Assembly (NCBI GenBank): GCA_039720395.1
Contig: CM077832.1
Coordinates: 14,884,966-14,948,965 of the forward strand
Source: Liquidambar formosana
Lineage: Eukaryota; Streptophyta; Magnoliopsida; Saxifragales; Altingiaceae
Length of the DNA: 64,000 bases
Direction: 5' to 3'
In this document: positions 11,560 through 22,798 of the stretch, piece by piece
Position numbering within the stretch: position 1 is the first letter of the stretch
Layout of the letters: the number at the start of each line of letters is the position of its first letter
Made by a program: the position numbers and the translations under genes
Notes under the pieces: generated by a model
The model's database searches: none
Told to the model about the DNA's origin: nothing
What the model saw: the letters and a program-made list of their open reading frames with translations, nothing else

Positions 11560-13040
11560 TAAGTTACAGATACCTTTCTTGGCCTTTTGATTAAGATCAA
11601 GTGTAAGTCACAGAGTGACAAAGTAATTCATTAATTTTAAGAAAATGGTAAATAATCTAACTTTTTAAATAAAATTTGTTTGTTTTATTCAATGATATAA
11701 TTCACTGGTTAAATGAGTGATTTAATTCATGATGGACCATTGATACCTATTTATCAATGTTAGCAAGTTCTATTGATTGTCTAAAAAAAATAAAAATAAA
11801 AAACTCATTTGATAGATGATGTGGCGACAAATGTGTCATGCCTCCTTAGCCCACATGACTAGCATATTAGTTGGATAAGTCGATTAAGTTTGGATTGACC
11901 TCCAACAAAAAATGCATTTTAGAAACTGAATGAATGCCCAACAAAACATACATGACCTATATAAGCCAAATCTTGGATTAGACCACCAAAACAAAAAAAA
12001 AAAAAAGGACTGATATTTCAACAACACAAGTGCAATTAATCTTTTACTTCAAAGAATCTACAAACTACTACATGCATCAATTAAAATTACACTTATTCAA
12101 ACACAACTTCAACTCACTCTCCACATAACTAGAATGAAGTGTCATCAAGGGGAAAAAATACTCCTGATCTGCCAGTTTGTCTGGGAAGAAAGAAGCATGC
12201 CAGCATGCCATTACTCAATTCCAACTAAACAACATTGTGCCAAGAAGGCAGAAAACCCAGCAAATGCAACAGAAACAATGTATTGGACGTGCAACCTTCA
12301 ATAAAACAACCATATTGAGAGAAAAGCTACTTGGCTACTATACAACCAGATCAGAAGATATCTTCTCGAAAAAGTAACAACTAATCTTATTAATAGAAAA
12401 ATGAAAATGTATAACGAGATGATTTGATATTAACTACTGCCTTGTAACAAGTTTAAGATGATTTGATTGCACTTGTTATTGTCCAGGATCAAAGGTGGAT
12501 CAACAACTTATTCCTAACGATCATAAGTAAAACAACTGCATTAATGACAAAAAAATATAATTAAAAAATAAAAAGAGAAAGCTATCAGAACAACTTTATT
12601 AATGTTGTCGTGCATTCACTCACTCTTGCACAAATACTTACAACCTTGATTCACGAGAAATCTATTTGCTACCCCCTATGAAAGCCCAGTGTTTCTTATG
12701 CATAGATTTGCGGGCATTCATAGATATTCAACATTATAACATCAATTGGAGCTCAGCAAACAAATGAACAATTTTACTCATAATGGATATCATATCAACC
12801 CAGACAATAAAAATACAATTGACTGTGATGAATCCAATATAATGCAAGAATCATAGACTAAAACTTGGAAACACAAATCAATCTAACATAAATTGAGGAG
12901 AAAACTTAATACAATCAAGATAAGATTTGCAAGATGAATGATATAAGTGAAAGTGTGAAACTGACCTCCAGTGAACCAAGCAAAGAGAGACGCAGCGGCG
13001 TGGAGGCACAAATTGAAACCCCTAAAATGAGAAAAACAGG
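11560..13040. other. Intergenic, no gene recognised
   Basis: AT-rich unique-looking sequence with short ORFs lacking codon or domain support. On the minus strand a stretch around 13022-12966 has both acceptor (CATTTTAG) and donor (GAG/GTCAGT) signals and could be a leader exon of an unidentified transcript; nothing coding could be joined to it. Confidence 0.4.
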
Positions 13041-13054
13041 TCAGAACCCTAACA

Positions 13055-13283
13055 ATTGAAAACCCAAAAATTTAAAGGCAAAATTTGAGAGAAAGAGAAA
13101 AGCAGAGGATGAGAAAGCAAAAAAAAAGAAAGAAAGTTCAGAGTGGATGTCCTTGATCAGAGAAAGAAATTGAAAACCCAAAAATTTAAAGGCAAAATTT
13201 GAGAGAAAGAGAGAAGCAGAGAATGAGAAAGCAAATAAATAAAAAAAGAAAAAAGGTTCAGAGTGGATGTCCTTGATCAGAGA
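13055..13283. repeat. 114-bp tandem duplication
   Basis: Two copies begin AATTGAAAACCCAAAAATTT (about 13054 and 13168) and end GATGTCCTTGATCAGAGAAAG. They differ by small indels in an A/G-rich part. The repeated amino acid pattern read in one frame is just this duplication. Confidence 0.85.
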
Positions 13284-13346
13284 AAGAAAGTTTAATATGG
13301 TCTTAACAACTCCATTTTCAAGTTCAGACAAGAGAGAGGGGGAGAG

Positions 13347-13984
13347 TAGGGGTGTTAATGGTTTTGGTTAAAACCAAGAGCCAAACCGAATTAAACCGAA
13401 CCGGGCGGTTTGGTTTGGTTTTTTTGTCATTAGGTTTGGTTATGGTTTTAATTTTAGAAAACCGAACTTAATTGGTTTGGTTTTGGTTTTCAATTTTAAA
13501 AAACCGAACCAAACCGAAAAACCGAAAAAACCAAAAAATATAATATATATATAAACTTAAAGTTTGTAAATTCCCAATTCTAATAAGGGTAAAATAGGTA
13601 ATGGGCTTGTTTTTGTTGATTTTAAGTTTCTTATTGTTTTCCCTTTTTTAGATTGGCATGTATTAAACTAGCTATTAATGTTGTGTGTATTAATATAGTG
13701 TGTGATATTAACATATTAATATATGTCAATATGTTTCTATTTTAATACAATGTTTGTTTTTTTTAGTTGCTAATGTAATGCTTTTATTAAAAATGTTTTT
13801 ATTTGGAGTTTGGCACATCATTTTTTTCATTTTCAATTATTTGTTATTACTTGATAGGTCAAAACCGAAACCGAATCGAATCAAACCAAAATATAATGGT
13901 TTGGTTTGGTTTGGTTTTTTTATAACATGGTTTGGTTTGAAATCTCCCCTAAAACCGAACCAAACCGAACCATTAACACCCCTA
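13347..13984. mobile_element. hAT-type MITE with exact 8-bp target duplication
   Basis: Ends TAGGGGTGTTAATGG and its inverted copy CCATTAACACCCCTA; subterminal regions are rich in GGTTTGGTTT / AAACCGAACC repeats, as in a widespread plant hAT MITE. The target duplication GGGGAGAG is exact (13339-13346, 13985-13992). No ORF of note. Confidence 0.9.
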
Positions 13985-14116
13985 GGGGAGAGAGTGTGCA
14001 CGCGTTTGATAAGAGAGGAAGGGGCCAGTGAGATTTCAAAAATTAACGAAAAAAAACCCTAAAAATATTTGTAATTATCAATACAAACCATATATATATA
14101 TATATATATAGAGGAC

Positions 14117-14256
14117 TGATCATATGCGGGATATTTCGGATTATCCCGTTTGATCACGGTCGTCTGTAAATGACACGCTCACATTCACGCGTGCGGGCGT
14201 GTCGCTCACGGATGGCTGTGATCGTACGAGATATCCGAAATATCCCACACATAATC
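14117..14256. mobile_element. 140-bp foldback element embedded between TA repeats
   Basis: GGGATATTTCGGATTATCCCG..GATCACGG on the left pairs with GTGATCGTACGAGATATCCG AAATATCCC on the right. Runs of (TA)n flank both sides (about 14090-14112 and 14262-14279), consistent with insertion into a TA microsatellite. Confidence 0.7.
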
Positions 14257-14289
14257 AAAGCTATATATATATATATATAGACACACACA

Positions 14290-15400
14290 CACAAAGAAGG
14301 AAAGAATAATGAAGCCATACAATTGGACGGCAGCAAAGATCGACGGTGGTGAAAGCAGCGAGGTCGAGGTCGGCGACCAATCGAGGTCCAATAATCCACC
14401 GCAGATAGGCGAACCAGGTAGTTGACGGCGAAAAGATGGATGAGGTAGTCGACAGCAAAGAGTATTTCGACCAAACCCACGACCGTGGTTGCGGTCGCGA
14501 TGGCGAGAAGAAACCTTTAGAAAATGGAGAAAGAAAGAGGCACGGGGGGGGGGGGGGGGAGGGAGTAAATGATTTGATTTAGCCTAAAACGAGGGTCCAG
14601 AAGGAGCTTTTGCTTAGGGATGGATATATCCACCGCAAGCCAATGATTGTAATAGGTAAATTCCCCTTTTAATTTATGGAATTAGGGTTTCTTCTTCTTC
14701 TTCTTCTTCTTCTTCTTCTTCTTCTTCTATGTCTTGCCATGTTTCTTCTTTTTTTCGCACGCGAGGGTCCTGCATGACCTGGGGAGGATTTATTAGTTTA
14801 AAATACTGATGTTATGAATTTCCAAATATGATGGATGATGATACGAATCATTATATGCTCTCCCTTTTATTTAAAATTGTGAAATGTGAAATTGATTACA
14901 CCATTTCTTATTGCTCAAAAATAGTTTTTAAAACCTCAGTTTACATCTTTGAAAAATGTAACCTATTGAGTTTATACTCACGCCTTATTTTAAAACATTT
15001 TTGCAGATTTTTGAGAAAGCTAATGATGACCCTTATGAGGAGACATTACATCAGGGTTAGCATGGACATTTGCATGATGGATGTAATAATTTATATTTTA
15101 TGGTATGTATTATAATTAACAGCTTGGATGTATTTTCTATTCTGTGTATTGATGGTAGAACCTTGTGGAATACTGATGCAAGTTTTAAATTATTTGTTTA
15201 CTATTGTGGATGGTTTCATTTTATATTAAAAAAAAAAATTGTACAGGTTTAAAAGTCAATGACTTGATATGTCCTACTTTAGATGGGACCACGCCGGATT
15301 TTCTCAAAAATATTTCTTAAAATCGTGATTTATCATTACAAACCATCCTCGAAATTTATTTAATTTATATTTTCTTATTGATATGTCATGGCTTATTTTC
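14290..15400. other. Intergenic with CTT microsatellite, no gene recognised
   Basis: Contains a (CTT)14-type run at 14688-14729 and a G run near 14545. GAAG/GGCGA-rich sequence around 14330-14530 gives short minus-strand ORFs without domains. Nothing could be assigned between 14800 and 15400. Confidence 0.5.
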
Positions 15401-15411
15401 CGGGTCGTGAC

Positions 15412-15778
15412 ACGACTGTCTCTCGCTCTAGTGCTGAGTCTGAGTATTGTTTTCTCGCATATGTCTGTGTTGAGACCGTTTGGATTTCTCATCTTCTTCA
15501 TGAGCTTCACTTCCCGGTCCCCATACCTATTACACTATACTGTGATAATCTTAGCACCACCTACATGGCATCTAATCCTGTTTTTCATGCTCGAACCAAG
15601 CACATTGAGCTTGATTATCATTTTGTTCGTGAATGTGTTACCTCGGCAACCATCATGTTCAATTTGTCCCTTCCGTTGACCAAACTACTGACATCTTTAC
15701 AAAAAGGTTTCCTAAGCAACGATATCAACTCCTTCGATCCAAACTCATCCATCAAAGATTACCGAGTTTGCGAGGGAG
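15412..15778 (+). pseudogene. Copia retrotransposon RNase H end (fragment)
   Basis: One frame reads TVSRSSAESEY, LYCDN, then NPVFHARTKHIELDYHFVRE, the classic Ty1/copia RNase H motifs near the end of the polyprotein. The reading then passes into a frameshifted tail, and a purine-rich tract (GCGAGGGAG) comes right before the LTR. Upstream reverse transcriptase and integrase are absent, so this is a 3' fragment. Confidence 0.85.
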
Positions 15779-15992
15779 TGATAGAGCCGTTTCACATTGA
15801 AGACTATTTACTTAGTTCTATATATAATATGTGAATATTTTATTGTATAGTTCCACATATTTAGGCATTATTTTAGGTATAGAATCACTGATGTGTTCAT
15901 ACAATGCTTGATTGCCAAGGCTTTGTATCTATTTAATCTCAATCTCCTAGAGGAAATAATGTACAAAATATTATTCCTTTACATTTGTACAG
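15779..15992 (+). mobile_element. 3' LTR of the copia fragment (right limit approximate)
   Basis: Begins TGATAGAGCCG directly after the polypurine tract. It includes a TATA-like CTATATATAATATG near 15818 and probably ends at a CA near 15992 (TTTGTACA). No partner LTR is in the window. Confidence 0.55.
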
Positions 15993-18900
15993 AAATTTTG
16001 GTAACACTTCCCCTTGGTTCTCCAAGTATATAGTTAAGAGAATTGGTGGGAGCACTTATAGAACCCCTTCTTAACTCATACCCAGAGAACGTCTAGGGAA
16101 TTAACCAAAATTTCCATACAAATATAAGGTGCATGTATAGCAAATGGTCGAGATATATCCACATTCATAAACTATTCGAACAGACATTTGGAGAATAAAC
16201 AGGTCAAAATAAAGATTATCATAGCTTTAACCTAGAGATCATATTGCAAGAAAATCCATATCTTTCCAACATAATCTATAGATCGAAGAAAAATAAGCAC
16301 TATACGTCCATGCACTTATTCTTAGACGGGTAAGGTAGCCTTCCACTCATGCACATATTAGACAAAAGAACACACAATTATTCATACCGCTAGGATAAAC
16401 ACGAAACAAATTAAAGAAAATCACAAAGACTAAACATCACATGAAATAAAATTTTTAATTTTATTATATTGGCTATTCTCTATCAAATGAGGGAGAAATC
16501 CATGATTCAAAATCTAATGTATTTTCTTTTGTATAATTTTCTCAAAAATAAAACGCAAGCAAAAGAATATAACGCATTTTTTTACGCTACCTTCTCCCAA
16601 ACAATGAAAAAATCACAGCAATCTAACACAAGGAAAAGAAATGTCAAAAATGAAACATAAGCAAAAGAATAATACACTCTTTTCTTAAAGCTATTTTCTT
16701 CCAAATGACGAAAAGATCTGAGCAACCAAACACAGGCAAAATAAAATTACAGAAACCACAACAACCTAACACAAGGAAAAGAAAACTACTGTTTTTTATT
16801 TTATTTTTTTCTAGGGGGTTATTTTCTCCTAAATGATAATAGATCACAGCATCGAAATACATGCAGAAGAAAATGATATATTTTTTTTTATTTTATTCAT
16901 TATTTCTCACTAACCAAACACAAACAAAAGAAACCTTTAGAGATTAGACATCGCATAATGAAAATGAAAATCACAAATAATACAAATACGAAAGTAATCT
17001 TACAATTTGTAAACTCGACTTCAAAAAGAAGAAAAGAAATGAAAGACAACTACCCTACACAGAGGAGACCCTAGCTCTGACCACAAACTTCTCTACTAAC
17101 CCAAAGCTTGGAGACATAAACAAAGAGACCATAAAAATCACACAGAAAGATATAGAGGTCAGGGAGAGAAAGAAAGAGGAAGAGAGAGTAGACCTTGGTA
17201 AGGGAGAGCAAAGATGTGAGAGAGCGCAGAGATGAGCGAGAGATAGAAAAGATGTGAAATATGAGAGGTGAGAGAAAGCAGAGAGATTAAAGAGAGCTAA
17301 GTTATGTTCTTTACATGAGACAAGACGTTCTATCTTTTTCCCTTCTCTCAAAATCTATGACGTAGAAGAACACCCTCCATACCAACATGAATGGCATCAA
17401 ATGACGCCATTTTTGGTTTGTGGGCAAAAAGAAGAAGCAAAACTGACATCGCACAGACTCCCCCTCTTATTTTGGACAAATACGAACTAAAAAAAGCTAC
17501 ATGAAAGAAGAGGCCTTTCTCTTTTATAGTAGACTAGGAGAGAGTGAGTTCATCTCAGGTAATGTAAAGATGCGATAGAGTCATGTAATCAAATGGAGTA
17601 GCAACTAAAAATCAGGAACTAAATGGTATTTCATTGCCTCGAATGTAGAGATCCAAAGTCTAAAAGATTTAAAAATCTCTAAAAGGATTACAAACCCCAC
17701 ACACCACTGTGCACACATGCAATCATACTCACAAAAGGAATTAAGAGACATAATACAAATATAGAAAGAATAAAACTATAGAAACATCCTGAGGTTTCAA
17801 AGAATAACAATGAGTTCCTTTAAGGTTTTATACCATGCCTAAACTCCCTTCCCTTCTAAATTTTCCTGTTATATTAAAAAAGTCATTAAAAAAAAAAAAA
17901 AACCATAGTCCTTGCACCATAGCAGATTCATCATATGCCAAAGATATTATAGAGAACAAAGTAAAAACAGAATACAAACAGAGCACATAACTCTTCTACC
18001 TCCCATCATAACAGGGTTCAATAGACTTTCAACCCTAAACTCTAAGTTTTGTTTCAAAACTAACCTTTACAATATTATTATTATTATTATTTTTTTGGTC
18101 TGAATTAAACAAGTTCAAAGAGAACAATAATAGGGGAAAACAATCAAGCATGACAGGCCAATGGATCAAAATACAAATGAGATCTTACCCTCTCATAATC
18201 TTTTGTAAGTCTTAGGATTTCAGGTCTTCCCCTTTGCCATAATCTCTTTTGAAAGAACTTTGATTGGGTTCCCTTCCCCTTAAGATCAGATAGGTAAAAT
18301 GATACAAAGTTCAAAGCAATGTGTTGACAAGATATTTTTTGAACAATTTCGACGAAAGAAAATCAAAGGCAATAGGGGCCACATGTTGCACCAAAACAAA
18401 ATCACAATCCAGAATATATTGATGGGCATACAATAGTAAAATATTACATCAACTAGGGGCATACAGCTCCATCACATACACACACACACACAAAAACAAA
18501 CACTTTCTTTATTTTAATTGTAACTACAATTGCAAAGTTGCCTTTTCTTGAGATGTTACTGTATAAACAAACAATAGTAACCTTAGTGGCTACCATGTTT
18601 TATAGAATACCTAGTCTATGCCAGAAAGAAGCCAAGGAAACATATTTCTTTGTTAAAAAGGTTTTCCCATAAGTCTTTTCATTATAAATCCAAAATCTTA
18701 ATATTAGGAACAAATTTCCTAACTTCATAACAAGAACAAGAAAAAATTATTCACAAATCCAAAACTATAACAAGAACAAACTATTTGCAAATCCAAAACT
18801 ATAACAAGAACAAACCAACATGGAAAGTGCCATTGGAATGTTCAAAACAGAATATAGCAGCTATCATATGTCCGGGTTCTAAGGGTCACAAAACATCATC
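15993..18900. other. Intergenic with degenerate repeats, no gene recognised
   Basis: At 16490-16930 a unit of about 110 bases recurs three or more times (phrases such as CAATCTAACACAAGGAAAAG, CCAAACACAGGC and AATGACGAAAAGATC). 17040-17350 is A/G-rich with short ORFs. A (CA)n run lies at 18472-18492. Short repeated phrases (CAAATCCAAAACTATAACAAG) occur near 18750-18800. No protein domain was recognised. Confidence 0.45.
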
Positions 18901-18915
18901 AACAGTCTAACCCTA

Positions 18916-19612
18916 TTAAAGAAGCACTACTACTAACTCTTGAAGTCGCCTAACCTTTTTTAGCAAAATTTCAACTTCGGTTTCAAATAGTGCCACCCTC
19001 TCTCTAAGTTTAACAATGTCCGCATTCCTTCTCAATGACTCTTCTTGAGTTTGTTCATTATTTGATTTCAGAGAAGAACATTGAACCTCCAGATCGTTGT
19101 TTTGCTCTCTAAGAGTTTCATTCTCCATTGTCAGTAATTCAACCATAAACTACTGGTATGACCTTCTTTTGATGATAGTTTCTCCTTGCCCTTGCATTGG
19201 CTTTTTCTTGGCCGCTGCTGCTGTGGGATCAATCTCTGCAGCTAGCTAAGTCTTCGTTTTTGGCTCATTCTCTACTACTAGTTCATTCTCCCCTTATACC
19301 AACTACTAGCTCATTCTCCCCTACACCAGCTACCAGCTCATTCTCTACTGCCAGTAGCTCAGTCTCTGTTTCAAGCTCGGCCTACCTTGCACCATTGAGC
19401 TGACTCTCTGCAAACTTTACAGCGACAACCTCCCCTGTGGCCCCATTGGTATATAGTGCATTATACTCTTCTTCCGAAACAAAAGGTAAATCATTATCGA
19501 AGTTATAGCCAGATACATCCACAGCCTCAATGTCAGTGAAATCAATCTCAGATAAATCTAAGTCAATGCCAGAGATATCTTAAAAGCCATCAAAATTGAT
19601 GTTCTCCATCTG
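18916..19612 (-). pseudogene. Decayed coding-like sequence: acidic N-terminus, ENELV repeats, coiled coil
   Basis: Minus strand from an ATG at 19612 (just after an acceptor-like TTGTATTGCAG) reads MENINFDGF, a stop, then an acidic stretch (DLDLSEIDFTDIEAVDVSGY) up to NGAR, another stop, then AELETETELLAVENELVAGV with a repeated ENELV motif and a one-base frame change. After KKKPMQGQGETIIKRRSYQ and a stop comes an uninterrupted 76-residue coiled-coil segment (19146-18916: MENETLREQNNDLEVQ, KLRERVALFETEVEILLKK). The family was not recognised. At least three in-frame stops and a frameshift make it non-functional as read. It abuts an LTR, so it may be a captured or element-internal gene. Confidence 0.5.
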
Positions 19613-19655
19613 CAATACAAAGGCACAATATCAAAAAAATTCACGAAATCAAAGC

Positions 19656-21224
19656 TGTAATACCCTATGAACCCTAAAAAACGGCCCACAAGGATTTGGC
19701 AAAAGATAGGAAAAGACAACAAAAGAAAAGGAGTCGCCACCTCGTTTTTTAAGGAAAAGAGGAAAACCCTAAAAATGTTTTATTTGTAAAAACCTCATGA
19801 CTCCATTTTAAAAGGAAAGGCAAAGTCTTTAAAACCAGAAAATTGGATTCGAGGGCTAAGTTACGATGTAGGAAGGTTTTGAGCTAAGCCCATAGGCACC
19901 CACATCACCCGAGTTGGTCTCTTAATTTGATTGGGCTAATTTAATGACTTAAACACATGCAAATCAATATCCATCAATAAAATACAGCATGCTAATCAAT
20001 CACAAATCTATCCTACTCTTCTAGCAATCATATGTGATGGATAAATTCATCCTAATCCACTAGCAATCACAAGCATGAGTCCATCCTACTCCACTAGCAA
20101 TCATATGTGATGGATAAATGAATAAAAGAAAACAAAAAAGAAAACCTAGGATACTTAGTATCCTAGGGCGGACTTGAGCCTCAAAACGAGCGCCTACGTA
20201 CCATGCAACGAAATATATGGATCAAAGTTCACATAATTCGAAAAAATAAGTTGGGGGGAAAGTTTCACTCCTCGTAGGACTCTATTAGAATCCAATCCAT
20301 AATCAAACTCTTGCTTTGAAAATAATTTGCTTTAATGAAAACAACTTTAGTTTAATAAACTAGTTTGATTTAGGATCAAAAAACTAATAAAATCCTATGA
20401 TTAATAAAACTCAAGGAAACATGCAATATCACATTTATATCATAGCATAAGCTTGAACATGCTAGAGAAAGTTTAGAATCATACCTGATAGAACGTGACA
20501 AGCTCTATTTCACCTCCACAAACTTTGGCAGGGGTCCACACGAATCGCTCCATGAATGACTCCCTAAGTTTTCTAGGACGAGTGGTTTGTTCAAGAAGGC
20601 ACCATCGGGTGTTTCCCTCTCAAGCTTAGAAACTCAAATTCTTTTCTCTAGGATGAGTGGTTCGCTCAAAAAGGCACCATTGGGTGTTTCCTTCGTGCTA
20701 GATACTCGAACCTAAACTTTACTAAGGAAAGTTCAACTGAGACTTGGTTTTTTTCTTAATGAAGGAGGTGAGGACCCTTATTTATAATAGAGGTAGGAAG
20801 AGGTATTATTCTTTTCTAACCGATGTGGGATTAAAAAGAATGTAAAAAAACCTTATTCCCGCTACCCTACAACAGCAGCTACTTTAAGGGCCTTTTTGGG
20901 CATGAAACATTGGAATTGGAAAATTTTCATTAGACATAAAGTTGTAGAGCTTTAAAATACCTTTTTAACAAGACCAATTTCATCCAAATCCAACTTTCGA
21001 GTCAAAAGTTATGGCAAAAATACGAAACCTGATTTCAAAGCATATTTTGGACGAATATTGTTATAGAACTCTCTATTGCTCTTCCAACTATGGGCATTTG
21101 AAATTATCATATTAAAGCTCTAAATCATCCAACAAAACTTCCCAAGCATGAATCTATGAGTATAATATGCATAAAGAAAAGGCGGAGAGGTGTGGAATTA
21201 AGGTGACAAAAATGGGATGTGACA
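19656..21224 (-). mobile_element. Tat/Ogre-like LTR, minus orientation
   Basis: Read on the minus strand it starts TGTCACATCCCATTTTTG and ends GGGTTCATAGGGTATTACA. It includes the plant Tat-type LTR block with TACGTAGGCGCTC, AAGTCCGCC and GAGGTGGCGACTCC near its 3' end. The 5-bp flanks (AAAGC, TACCC) do not match, and neither a primer site nor a polypurine tract is clear beside it, so it may be a solo LTR with lost target site or part of a broken element. An imperfect internal duplication lies at 20573-20700 (GAGTGGTT..GCTCAA..AAGGCACCAT). Confidence 0.7.
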
Positions 21225-22798
21225 TACCCGTGCCATTAAATTAGTTTAATTGCTTGGTAAATTAATGATTTGTCGAGTATTGTCTTGTATGTACTTAGTT
21301 TCATATGCATTTTGAGTTTTCTGTCTCATTCAGTTGACTGAATTGATGCCTTCAGTCAACTGAATTAACAAGAAGCTAAAATCTCAATTTTGGAGTTTTG
21401 AGTCAACTAAATTGGCAATTGAGTCGAATGAATTGTCAGTTGAGTTGACTGAATTGTCAATTGAGTCGATTGAATTGGCAGTTCAGTCTACTAAATTGGA
21501 CAGCACCTTATATTTAACCTTTAAGCGGGAGAAAATGACACATGTGCCTTTTTCTCGTTTTAAAACCTTCAAACACGAACCAAACACCTCCATTTTCAGC
21601 CATTGCCATCCTAACTTCTAGAAAGAGAGAGAGAGAGAGAAAGAAGAGAGAGAAGGGAGTGTTTGGAGAGAGAAAAATGGATTTTTAGCTTGCATGTTAG
21701 GGTTTTTGAGCTTTTTACTTCATTTTGATGTTTGGGGAAGTATTCTAAGGATTGGATTCGTCTTCTTCAACGTGCTTTGTGTTGATTGAAGTTTGGTTCT
21801 TGGAGTTGAGAGCTTATTTTTGTATCTTAGGCTTGGATCCATCCTCCCAACACATTTTTCTTATGTATTACACATCATACTTGAGGTAGGTGTAATTTTC
21901 ATAAGATTTAACCTCAGAAATGATAATGGGTTAGGATATAAGCCTATATATGTTGTATAAAACGAGTATTTGTGTTATTTATGAATTTACATGATATTTG
22001 GGAGTATTATCATGTATATTTTGTAATGCATGTACTGGGGGTCTAGTTTACATAACTCTATGTGATAAATAATACATTTGGGAGTGCATGGATTATTATA
22101 CATGCTATATTTTGGATAATCTTGAATATACATGCTATGTAAACTGTTGTTGGTCTATATTTTACATGTTTTATATAGCCCAACATGTTGTATAATTATG
22201 AAATAAGTATATAAAATGTTGATTTCTAAATTATCTGACATGCATGTGGATTTATATGTTATTTCATGGTATTCATTGGCATAAATGTATGAAATGAACC
22301 TAATTAAACACTTGGTAAAAGTATTGAAAGGGATCATTGGGTATGGTTTACTTGTGGTAAAGGGATTAAGCTGTGTTCTCCATTCCTTCGGTCCTGGTAA
22401 CCTAAACCGTTATCTAGCCTAACCTTGGTCAGATCTACATTCACTTATATAAATTAAAGAAAGGTACAAACCAGACCCAGGTATGGCCTAACCTTATCTA
22501 CAATACCACTTTCTCTCTCTAGCTGATATAGTCACTTGACTTAAGCATCGGATGGGTTTTGACCAGACACACTCCGACCGCCCTCTGAAGATTGTGGTTT
22601 CTTTGATTACAGGTTCACCACCACCGTAAAGCAGCTCCACCCTTTTAACCTGTGCTTGGTCCAATTTCTCGACCACACACCTATTCTTGTCGAGGTTTGG
22701 GTCCAGACTAGTCTTGAGGATTAGATGAGAAATAAGGTTTGGATCCAGACTAGTCCTAAGTATTATATGAGAAATGAGCAAAGTTTACTATGATGGCC
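21225..22798. other. Repeat-rich stretch, no gene
   Basis: 21330-21500 holds about eight imperfect tandem units of the type GTTGAGTTGACTGAATTGTC (reading as a degenerate ELS(V/I)ES pattern). A GA-rich microsatellite runs 21621-21660. A 43-bp tandem duplication lies at 22694-22779 (GGTTTGG(G/A)TCCAGACTAGTC in both copies). The rest is AT-rich with no recognised domain. Confidence 0.6.

Noticed and set aside
12177..12377. 66-residue plus ORF rich in Gln
   Set aside because: Does not start with ATG; no domain, no promoter or splice support.
13754..14062. 102-residue ORF
   Set aside because: Runs through the right half of the hAT MITE and its KPNQTEP repeats; not genic.
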